Assembly (NCBI RefSeq): GCF_020400825.1
Contig: NZ_JAINVH010000003.1
Location: 354,353 to 418,352, forward strand
Direction: 5' to 3'
Source: Streptomyces sp. HPF1205
Lineage (GTDB): Bacteria; Actinomycetota; Actinomycetes; Streptomycetales; Streptomycetaceae
Length of the DNA stretch: 64,000 nt
Part shown: positions 17,649-25,400 of the stretch, piece by piece
Position numbering within the stretch: position 1 is the first letter of the stretch
Layout: each line of letters begins with the position of its first letter
Program-made: the position numbers and the translations under genes
The notes under the pieces: generated by a model
Told to the model about the DNA's origin: nothing
Database searches by the model: none
The model's input: the letters and a program-made list of their open reading frames with translations, nothing else

Positions 17649-18677
17649 TCAGAGGCGGGCGCGGTCGGCGGCCCGCTCGCCGTGGTTCCACCCTTCGGCG
17701 TCGCGGCCCTTGAGCCGGGACGTGGTGGTGGCGGGGAACAGCCGCTTGGTCTCCTCCTGTACGGCCAGGTCGCGCCGCGCGAGCACGGGCAGCAGGCCGG
17801 GGGCTCCGCGGGCGCCGGCCGACTCCTCCTCGCCGGCGGCCTCGGTCAGGCGCCGCCGGATCCTCGCGGCATAGGCGATCAGGAAGCTCTCGCGGAAGTC
17901 GCGGGAGCGGGAGACGCGGCCGGCGTGCAGGGCGCGGTCGGCCTGGACGAGCAGCGAGGTGTAGAGGAGGTCGACCGCCTCCAGGTCGCTGTCGTGGCCG
18001 ACGACGGTGGAGAAGCCGAAGTCGGCGGACCAGACGGACTCGCAGCGGTTCGCCGCGGCGACGGCGTCGAGGAGGAGGGCCTTGGCCCCCTCGTACGGGC
18101 GGTCCACCCCGATGCGGCGGGCGCCCGGCCCGGTGCCCGCGCCCGCCGCCAGCGCCTCGTCGATGCTGTGCCTGGCCATCAGGTGCTGGGCCTTGGCGGT
18201 CAGCGCCTCGGCCTCCTCGGGGTACCCGGTCGACTCGGCCTTGGCCAGCAGGGCCCTGATCCGGCCGAGCACCTTGCCCCCGCCGGGGGCGGCGGGCGCC
18301 GGGCCGCCGGGGCCGAGGGCGGGGACGCGGGGCAGCCGCGCGTACAGCCGCAGCAGCTCGACCAGGAGGGTCGCCCCGGAGAACCGGTCGAGCCGCTCCG
18401 CCGTGACGAACGCCGCCAGGTCCCGTCCGCGCGCGAGTTCCCCGGCCAGCCGGTGATGGCGTCCGGTGAGCTCGCGCCCGGCCATCCGTACCAGGTCGGG
18501 GTCGGTCCAGCCGCGCGCGTGCGCCTGGCCCGCGACCCGCTGGTACGCCGAGGCCGCGGCCGGCGCCCAGCCCTCCCCCGCTCCGGCCAGGACGCAGGCG
18601 GCGGCGTCGGTCTCGGCGTCCCCGCCTCCGGCGAGGACCGGTCCCAGCGCACGGTCGAAGTCGTCCACGCCGTCCAT
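17649..18677 (-). CDS. DUF2786 domain-containing protein
   Basis: 342 residues from ATG 18677 (MDGVDDFDRAL). The central block VLGRIRALLAKAESTGYPEEAEALT followed by KAQHLMARHSIDEAL is the DUF2786 signature, a helical domain found alone or fused to nuclease-like regions. The downstream part (LDAVAAANRCESVWS, YTSLLVQADRAL) is shared with related actinobacterial proteins. Function unknown. It is convergent with the MreB-like gene, with under 100 bp between stops. Confidence 0.85.
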   Translation of the reverse strand: MDGVDDFDRALGPVLAGGGDAETDAAACVLAGAGEGWAPAAASAYQRVAGQAHARGWTDPDLVRMAGRELTGRHHRLAGELARGRDLAAFVTAERLDRFSGATLLVELLRLYARLPRVPALGPGGPAPAAPGGGKVLGRIRALLAKAESTGYPEEAEALTAKAQHLMARHSIDEALAAGAGTGPGARRIGVDRPYEGAKALLLDAVAAANRCESVWSADFGFSTVVGHDSDLEAVDLLYTSLLVQADRALHAGRVSRSRDFRESFLIAYAARIRRRLTEAAGEEESAGARGAPGLLPVLARRDLAVQEETKRLFPATTTSRLKGRDAEGWNHGERAADRARL

Positions 18678-18777
18678 TGTCGCCGGGCCGGGCGGACGAG
18701 CCGGGCGCGGGGCCGCCCACGACGCCCGCACGAGCGGCTCGTGGAGCGGCCGCGTCCTGAGGCCGCCCGCCGTGCCG

Positions 18778-19701
18778 TCAGTGCTTCCGCAGTGACTGGG
18801 CCGCCTCGATCGTGCCGTGCAGGTCGTGGGCGGCCAGCAGGGCCGTGCCGGCGGACAGGGCGAGGCAGGTGGCCAGGAGGGCCGCGATGGCTCGCGGCGC
18901 CGGACGCGGGACGGCGGGCGGCGAGAGAAGGGCGGCGACCCTGCGGGGGACGGGGCCGCTGGTGGCGGACAGGACCGGGACGAGCGGCCGGGGGGCGGGA
19001 CGCGCGGCCAGGGCGGCGCGGCCGATCGCGCGGGCGGCCAGGCGGCGGTCGCCGACGGCGTCGGCCGCGGCCTCGTCGGCCCAGCGTTCGAGGGCGTACG
19101 ACAGGGGGCCGCGCAGGAGCCGCAGGGCGGGGTGCGCCGCGCAGGACAGGGCGAGGCCGGTGAGGAACATGTGGTGGCGCCCGGACAGGTGCGCGCGTTC
19201 GTGGGCCAGCAGCGCCTCGCGCTCGGCCGGGCCGAGCGCCTCCAGCATGCCCGAGGTGACCACGATGCGTCCGGGCCGGCCCGGCAGCGCGTAGGCGTCC
19301 GCGTCCGGATCGGCCAGTACGGTCAGGTCGCCCGCCGGGGTCCCGGCCGCCGCCACGGCCCGCCGGGCCCGCGCGGCCAGCACGACGTGCGCCCGTACCG
19401 TACGGGCCACCGCCACGACCACCGCGCTCAGCAGGACGGCCGCGGCGCACGCGGCGGGCACGGTCACCTGGTCGCCCACCACGGGCAGCACCAGGTGCCC
19501 CATGGCGGCCACCGGCGGCAGCATCAGGGCACCGGCGCCCGCGAGCAGCGCCAGCGCGGCCGTACTGCACACGGCGAGCACCACGGCGGAGCCGGCGACC
19601 AGCCAGGCCGCGGCCTTGGGCGGCAGCGCCTCGGCGAGCCGCCGCGCGGCGGGCGCGGCCAGCAGGGGCAGCACCAGCGGCATCCACACCACGTAGTTCA
19701 C
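18778..19701 (-). CDS. M56 (BlaR1/MecR1-like) membrane metalloprotease
   Basis: 307 residues from GTG 19701. Membrane helices are at the N-terminus (VWMPLVLPLLAAPAARRLAE, AAWLVAGSAVVLAVC) and around GALMLPPVAAM and VPAACAAAVLLSAVVVAVA, followed by a cytosolic zinc-protease loop. The HExxH site is HERAH (about 165-169), with ERWADEAAADAVGD supplying a later acidic ligand. A last helix (AIAALLATCLALSAGTALLA) and a short tail end the protein. No extracellular penicillin-binding domain is attached, unlike BlaR1/MecR1, so the inducing signal is unknown. Its start overlaps the BlaI-like stop (GTGA), so it is presumably the protease that inactivates that repressor. Confidence 0.92.
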   Translation of the reverse strand: MNYVVWMPLVLPLLAAPAARRLAEALPPKAAAWLVAGSAVVLAVCSTAALALLAGAGALMLPPVAAMGHLVLPVVGDQVTVPAACAAAVLLSAVVVAVARTVRAHVVLAARARRAVAAAGTPAGDLTVLADPDADAYALPGRPGRIVVTSGMLEALGPAEREALLAHERAHLSGRHHMFLTGLALSCAAHPALRLLRGPLSYALERWADEAAADAVGDRRLAARAIGRAALAARPAPRPLVPVLSATSGPVPRRVAALLSPPAVPRPAPRAIAALLATCLALSAGTALLAAHDLHGTIEAAQSLRKH

Positions 19702-20147
19702 GCGCCCCGCCCTCCGTTCGCCCCATGGCGCCCCGCGCCGTCCGGTCCGGCCGCGCGGTCCCCGGTGTCCCCCGGCGTCTGCGCCAGCAGCGCCCGCAGC
19801 AGCGCCTCGTCGTCGGGTTCGAGCCCGGAGACGAACCGGGCCAGTACGGTGCCGCGGTCGTCGCGCGCCGACTTGTCGAGCTCGGTGCGCATCCGGCGGG
19901 CCGCGAGGCCGGGCGAGTCCTGGACGGGCAGGTAGGCGTAGCCGCGGCCGGCCCGGGTGCGGCTGACCGAGCCCTTCTCGTGCAGGCGGGCGAGGATCGT
20001 GGTGATGGTGGTGCGGGCCAGGTCCATGCCCAGTTCGCGCTGGACGTCCGCCGGGGTCAGCGCGCGGCCGCCGGCCGCCCACAGGGCGGCGAGCACGCTC
20101 GCCTCCAGCTCGCCCGACGGGCGGCGAGCCGCATTGGCGTCCGCCAT
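19698..20147 (-). CDS. BlaI/MecI-family transcriptional repressor
   Basis: 149 residues from ATG 20147 (AAGGGG upstream). Winged-helix BlaI signature: GELEASVLAALWAAGGRALTP, then ELGMDLARTTITTILARLHEKG and VSRTRAGRGYAYLP. In relatives the repressor is cleaved or released when a membrane M56 protease senses cell-wall damage. It overlaps the M56 gene by 4 nt. A perfect BlaI-type dyad lies 49 bp upstream of its start, in the region shared with the divergent dedA-PAP2 pair, so it very likely controls both directions. Confidence 0.94.
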   Translation of the reverse strand: MADANAARRPSGELEASVLAALWAAGGRALTPADVQRELGMDLARTTITTILARLHEKGSVSRTRAGRGYAYLPVQDSPGLAARRMRTELDKSARDDRGTVLARFVSGLEPDDEALLRALLAQTPGDTGDRAAGPDGAGRHGANGGRGA

Positions 20148-20195
20148 GAATCGCCCCTTCCCGCTGCTTCGTCTACAGTTGCAGTTCACCTGACT

Positions 20196-20213
20196 GACTA
20201 CACGACTGTAGTC
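20196..20213. promoter_or_regulatory. BlaI-type operator between blaI-M56 and dedA-PAP2
   Basis: GACTACA-CGAC-TGTAGTC is a perfect 7-bp inverted repeat with 4-bp spacer. Its core TACA-N4-TGTA matches known BlaI/MecI operators. A further TACAGT half-site lies at 20174-20179. It is the only such element seen in this divergent region. Confidence 0.8.
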
Positions 20214-20266
20214 GATCGGGTGTTCCCGCCGCGCCCCGACCACCATTATGGGAGGGCTCCACCGCC

Positions 20267-21058
20267 ATGCCCCCGCCCGTGCTGAACCAGGCCGTCAACG
20301 TCCTTGACGCGACCTCGCTGCTGTCGTCGTTCGGCGCCCTCGGGATCGCCGTCGTGCTGTTCGCCGAAACCGGCCTGCTCGTCGGCTTCTTCCTGCCCGG
20401 CGACTCCCTGCTGTTCACCGCGGGCCTGCTGTGCGTCGGCGGGTCGTCGCACACGGTGCACCTGTCGCTGTGGCAGGTGCTGCTCGCCGCCCCGGCCGGC
20501 GCGCTGCTGGGGGCGCAGACCGGTTACGTGCTCGGCGGACGCGGCGGCTCCGCGCTGCTGGCCAGGAGCCGCAACCGCAAGCTGCACGAGGGCGCGGCCA
20601 GGGCCGAGGAACTGCTCGGGCGCTACGGGCACGCCAAGGCCGTCGTCCTGGCCCGCTTCATCCCGGTGGTGCGCACGGTGCTCAACCCGCTGGCCGGCAC
20701 CCTGGGCGTGCCCGCCCGCACCTTCACGGTCTGGCAGGTCGCCGGCGGCGTGGTCTGGTCGGTGGGCCTGGTGCTCGGCGGCTACGCGCTCGGCTCCTCG
20801 ATCCCGCACGTGGACACGTACCTGCTGCCCATCGTGGCGCTGATCGTGATCCTCTCGCTGATCCCGCTCGTCCTCGAAATGCGCAAGGGACGCGCGCGTG
20901 CGGGCCGGGGCGCCCAAGGCGGGGGCAACGGCGGACAGGACGGGGGCGGCGGAGACGGCGGGGACGGGGGCGGCGGCGCGGACGGTCCGCGCCACGGCGG
21001 GCGCGCGGCGCGCGTCCCGGCGGCCGGCCCGGCGGCGGATTCGGAGGGACGGCTGTGA
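20267..21058 (+). CDS. DedA family membrane protein (BlaI-linked)
   Basis: 263 residues from ATG 20267 (GGGAGGG 10 nt upstream). DedA hallmarks: FAETGLLVGFFLPGDSLLF, GAQTGYVLGGRGG, and VLARFIPVVRTVLNPLAGTL with the conserved Arg. Four to five membrane helices end near LIVILSLIPLVLEM, followed by a Gly-rich cytoplasmic tail of about 65 residues. DedA proteins have been shown to recycle undecaprenyl phosphate across the membrane; the adjacent PAP2 phosphatase makes that lipid from the pyrophosphate form, which supports the same role here. Divergent from the BlaI-like gene across its operator, and overlapping PAP2 by GTGA. Confidence 0.93.
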   Translation: MPPPVLNQAVNVLDATSLLSSFGALGIAVVLFAETGLLVGFFLPGDSLLFTAGLLCVGGSSHTVHLSLWQVLLAAPAGALLGAQTGYVLGGRGGSALLARSRNRKLHEGAARAEELLGRYGHAKAVVLARFIPVVRTVLNPLAGTLGVPARTFTVWQVAGGVVWSVGLVLGGYALGSSIPHVDTYLLPIVALIVILSLIPLVLEMRKGRARAGRGAQGGGNGGQDGGGGDGGDGGGGADGPRHGGRAARVPAAGPAADSEGRL

Positions 21059-21693
21059 CCTCGCAAGTGGACGCCGGCCTGTACCGCTGGGTGGTCACCC
21101 TCACCCACCACGCCCCGCAGCCGCTCAACGACACGGTGAAGTTCTTCAGCGACTTCGGCCTCGGCCTGTTCGCCGTCCTGATGCTGATCGCCTGGTGGCG
21201 CGCGAGGCCGGCGGACTCCGCTCGGATGGCGGCGGCGCTGTCCGTACCGCTGATCGTGGTCGCCGTCTATCTCGTCAACGACCTGGTCAAGTCGGGTGTC
21301 GACGAGACGCGGCCCTGCCGGACGCTGCACACCGTCACCTTGGAGGCGTGCCCCGGGCCGTCCGACTGGTCCTTCCCCAGCAACCACTCGGCGATCGCGG
21401 CGGCGGCGGCCGTCGCGCTGCTGTTCGCGAGCCGCAGGATCGGGTGGTACGCGCTCGCGCTCGCCCTGCTGATGGGCGCCTCCCGGGTGTGGATCGGCGT
21501 GCACTACCCGCACGACGTGCTGGTGGGGCTGGTGCTGGGCGCACTGGTGGCCTGGCCGCTGGCGCTGGCGGCCCCGCGGCTCGCGCCCGTGGTCGAGCGG
21601 CTGCGCGGGACGCGGCTGCTCGGGCCGGCGCTGCTGGCCCCCGGGCCCCAGGAGAACGGGTCGCGGGGAGCCACGACCGCGCCCCAGCCGTAA
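21055..21693 (+). CDS. PAP2-family (undecaprenyl-diphosphatase-like) phosphatase
   Basis: 212 residues from GTG 21055; GGAGGGAC lies 5 nt upstream and the start overlaps the dedA stop. The three PAP2 motifs are complete: KSGVDETRPCR (K-x6-RP), PSNH in WSFPSNHSA, and SRVWIGVHYPHD. Six membrane helices are likely. Membrane PAP2 enzymes of this size (BacA-independent, PgpB/YbjG/BcrC type) dephosphorylate undecaprenyl pyrophosphate or other lipid phosphates. The pairing with DedA suggests a lipid-carrier recycling unit. Confidence 0.92.
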   Translation: MTSQVDAGLYRWVVTLTHHAPQPLNDTVKFFSDFGLGLFAVLMLIAWWRARPADSARMAAALSVPLIVVAVYLVNDLVKSGVDETRPCRTLHTVTLEACPGPSDWSFPSNHSAIAAAAAVALLFASRRIGWYALALALLMGASRVWIGVHYPHDVLVGLVLGALVAWPLALAAPRLAPVVERLRGTRLLGPALLAPGPQENGSRGATTAPQP

Positions 21694-21788
21694 ACGCTGC
21701 CGTCTCCCGGCGGCCGTCCGGTGGACGGCCGTCGGACGGGTTGTGTTCACGCGTGCGCAACGACGGCGGGGCGGCGACGCGCGGCCGG

Positions 21789-21822
21789 CCCGGCCCGGCC
21801 CGGCGGGGCGGGCCGGGCCGGG
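21789..21822 (+). terminator. strong hairpin after PAP2
   Basis: A 14-bp perfect stem (21789-21802 with 21809-21822) made of CCGG/GGCC units with a 6-nt GCGGGG loop, 96 bp past the PAP2 stop. No U-run. Confidence 0.6.
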
Positions 21823-21928
21823 AGCCGCGGGTCCGCGCGACACGCCGACGCCCGGACGAATCAGCCACATACCGGGACTCTCGGTGCGATCGTCGCATTA
21901 CCGCATCTTCATCACTGATGGGAGTGAC

Positions 21929-22348
21929 ATGCGCATTCGTACCCTCCTGGCCGCCGGTGGCCTCGCCGTGGCGGTCGTCACGGGCTCCGCCGGGATCGCC
22001 GCGGCCGCGCCGGCGCACTCGGGTCCGGGCACGACCAACGGCAACGGCAACGTCGGGGCGTTCGGCAACACCCGTACCGGCGGCACCCAGAGCCCGCAGA
22101 TCGGCCTCGTCCAGGGCAGCCTCAACAAGCCGTGCGTGGGTCTGGCCGGCAAGGTGAACGTCGGCTCGCTGATCGGCGTCATCCCGGTCACTCTGCAGGA
22201 CCTCAACGTGCTGTCGAGCCCGCAGAACCAGCAGTGCACCGACAACTCCGCCCAGATCAAGGGCGACGAGCCGCTGTCGCACATCCTCAGCGACGACCCG
22301 ATCCTCTCGGGCAACGGCGCGCGCTTCGGCGGCCACGACCGCCGCTGA
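21929..22348 (+). CDS. rodlin (RdlA/RdlB-like aerial hypha surface protein)
   Basis: 139 residues from ATG 21929 (GGGAG upstream). A Sec signal peptide (MRIRTLLAAGGLAVAVVTG, then AGIAAAAPAHS) precedes a mature part with rodlin hallmarks: NGNGNVGAFGN, SPQIGLVQGSLNKPCVGL, a hydrophobic SLIGVIPVTLQDLNVLSSPQ, NQQCTDNSAQIKGDEPLSHIL and ILSGNG. Two cysteines are conserved. Rodlins organise chaplin fibrils into the rodlet layer of aerial hyphae and spores. In S. coelicolor two rodlins lie near chaplin genes; here the gene stands alone, followed by a strong terminator. Confidence 0.88.
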   Translation: MRIRTLLAAGGLAVAVVTGSAGIAAAAPAHSGPGTTNGNGNVGAFGNTRTGGTQSPQIGLVQGSLNKPCVGLAGKVNVGSLIGVIPVTLQDLNVLSSPQNQQCTDNSAQIKGDEPLSHILSDDPILSGNGARFGGHDRR

Positions 22349-22386
22349 TCCCGTCCCTCCCTTCGGAACCCCTGAGCACGCTTCCC

Positions 22387-22427
22387 GGCCGGACCGCCGC
22401 CGCCCTCCCCGCGGCGGCGGTCCGGCC
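22387..22427 (+). terminator. terminator after rodlin gene
   Basis: A perfect 17-bp stem (22387-22403 with 22411-22427, GGCCGGACC... opposed by ...GGTCCGGCC) with a 7-nt loop, followed by TTT. It starts 39 bp past the rodlin stop and would also separate it from the convergent ATPase gene. Confidence 0.8.
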
Positions 22428-22481
22428 TTTCCAGGCGCCCAAGCGCCCAAGCGCCCCGGGACGTCACGAGGCGGCAGTACG

Positions 22482-25400
22482 TCAGGGGCGCGCGGCGGCC
22501 GCGTGCGCCGCCTTCACCTCCGCCCAGCGCGCCGCCTGCGCGGGCGTCAGCGTGCCGCGGATCTCGGCCAGCTTCAGCAGCGCGGCCTCCGCGCCCGAGG
22601 CCAGCGCGCCCGCCTCGGCCCGGTAGTGGTCGCCGACCAGGTCCTCGACCTCGGCCGGGCTCATCGCGGGCACGACACGGGCGGCCAGGGCCGCCATGTC
22701 GCGGTAGGACCCCTGGAGCAGGAACGGCGGCTCGGTGCGCGCGGTGTCGGCCTGGGCGGCCGAGGCGATGTAGGCCGCGTTGACGGCGAGGACGGTACGG
22801 CGGATCCGCACCAGGTGGCGCAGGACGGCCAGGATCCCGTCGCGCTCGGCCGCCGGGTACGGGTGGCGCAGGTCCTCGGCGCGGGCCGCCGGGTCGCCCT
22901 CGGCGAGGCGGACGAACAGTTCGGTGTCGGCCCGGTCGCGGCCGGCCAGCGGGGCGAGCACCTCGTTGGCCGTGAGGGCGTTCTCCAGGAAGCTCAGCGC
23001 GAACAGGTCCGCGCGGCCGGCCAGCACGTCGCCGAGGTTCCACAGGTCGGCGCGGTTGGCCAGCATGTCCGGCACCCGGAAGAGCCGGCCGGACTCGGTG
23101 TAGGGGTTGCCGGCCATGCACACCGCGAACCGCTTGCCGCGCAGGTCGTACGTCCGCGCCGCGCCCTCGATCCGGCGGGTCGCGTCGCACAGCGGGATGA
23201 ACTTCTGCAGCAGTTCCGGCGAGGTGTGCTGGATGTCGTCCAGGTACAGCAGCACGCCCGTGCCCATCTCCAGGGCGAGTTCGATCTTCTCGACCTCGCG
23301 GCGGGCGGCCGCGTCGGGGGCGCGGGCCGGGTCCAGCGAGGTGACCGCGGCGCCCAGCGCCGGGCCGGAGACGGTGACCAGGGCCAGGCCGAGCCGGGCC
23401 GCCACGTACCGCACGAGGGACGTCTTGCCGTAGCCCGGCGGCGACATGAGCATGAGCAGGCCGCCGGCCGGGCCGAACTGCTTGGCGAGGCTGTCGCCGA
23501 CCAGCGGCAGGCAGACCTCGTCCAGCAGCCTGCCCCGCACGAAGCCGGTGAGCGGGCGGGGGCGGAGGGCGTCCAGGCGCAGCCGTTCGCGTTCGGCGGC
23601 GACGAGTTCGGCGCGGCGCCGCCGGTAGGCCCGGTACGCGGGCACCTCCTCCGCCTCGAACCGCCGCACCCGGGCGAGCAGGCCGTCCAGCCGCACCGGC
23701 AGCCGGCCCGCCGTGACGCGCGGGTGGCTGCCGAGCAGCCCCTCGACGGTCGTCGCGACGCCGCCGTCGACCGGGTAGCGCTCCGCGGGGCACACCAGCA
23801 GGGCCGCCGTCTCCGCCACGTCCCCGGGATCGGCGCCGAGGCCCCCCAGCCACGCGGCGGCCAGCTCCCACCGCGCCCGCACATCCGGCCCGAGCGACTC
23901 CAGTTCGGCCACGAACTCCTTGTACGGGACGCCCTGCCGGCCGCCCAGCGCGTCCGCCAGCCGCTCTTCGAGCGCCAAGGCGCCCGGGCCGACCGCGAAA
24001 CCGGGCCGGTCCGCGGCCAGTTCGGCGACCAGATATTCGGCGGTCAGGGCGGGGTCGAGGGGACGGTCGCCGCCCTGGGCGCCGGGCGGCGCCACCGTAC
24101 CGAGGAACTCACGCGCCGCCGCGGCCACTTCGGCGGTGAGCGCGGTGAGGGCGCCGAGCGCGTCAAAGGCCGCGTCTTCGGCGCCCGGCCGCGCGCCGAA
24201 GACGGTACGGGCCCGGGCCAGGGAGCGCGCCCGTGTCGTCCACGCGGCCCGGGCGGCGGCCGGGACGCCGTACGTCCACAGCACCTGGGCGGCGGCGCGC
24301 TCGGCGGCCGGGTAGCGCAGCAGCCCGGCCCGCTCGTGCAGGTCGCACAGCGCGGCCAGGACGAGGGTGGCGTCGTGGTCGTGCACCCCGCGCTCGTACC
24401 CCTCGTCCGGTCGCGCGGCCACGGCCTCGCGCACAAGTGCGGCGAGCCGGTCCCTGGGCACCCGGTCGGCGTCCCCGCGCGCCCGCAGCGCGGCGTCCAG
24501 GAGCGACACCGCCAGGTACTCCGCCCGGTACAGCCCGGGTGTCTCCGAGGGGAGCGGGCGGGTCCAGAAGGGGCGGGTGGCGGCGAAGGCGGGGTCGGTG
24601 ACCGGCGCCAGGTAGTCGGTGCCGGTGATGGTGAAGGCCAGGGCGCCGTCGTGGGGCACGAGGGCGAGGTCGAAGGTGTGGGCGGCGACCGGGAAGGTGT
24701 GGCGGCCGAGGCGGACGGTGGTGCCGTCGGGGCCGAACAGGTCGAGGCGGTCGCGCAGGGTGCGGGCGGCTTCCTGCCGGGCGTCGGCGAGGGCCGCGTC
24801 GAGGGCGGCGGCGCCCGCCGGGTCGCCCAGGGCGCGCAGCCGGTCGGCGAGGGCCCGGTGCCGGGCGACGGTCGGGTCGGCGGCGAAGAAGGCGTTGAGG
24901 TCGTCGGGTGAGGCGGCGGCCGCGGCGCGGCGGCGGATGCCGTCCAGGACGCGGGTGGCGGACTCGGCCAGGCGCCGGGCGCGGGCCGCGCGGTCGTCGG
25001 CGAGCGCCTGGCGGCGGGCGGTGAACGCCTGGTGGATCTCCTCGCGGCGCGTGTCGAGCGCGGCGAGGCGTTCGTCGTCCCCGGCGAACCGCGCGGCCAG
25101 GTCCTCGGCCCGTGCGAGCAGCCGCGCCACCTGCTCGTCGCACGCCTCGGGCGTGTCGCAGCCGGCCAGTGCCCCGGCCGCCGCCTGCGCCAGCAGGGCG
25201 CTCTCCGCGGCGAACTGGTCCGCCGACTCGGCCGAGCTCAGCTCCCGGCGGCGGGCCTCCAGCAGCGCCCTGGCCCGGTTGACGGCGCCGAGCACGTCGC
25301 CCGCGCCCTCCAGGATGCGGGTCCGCACGGTGACGTCGGCGACCTCCAGGCCGGCCACGGTCTCGGTGACAACGGTGAGTTCCGCGGCCTGTTCGTCCAG

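Noticed and set aside
21743..21928. 62-codon N-terminal extension of the rodlin gene
   Set aside because: It passes through the PAP2 terminator and lacks a signal-peptide-compatible start; ATG 21929 has GGGAG and begins a proper signal peptide.
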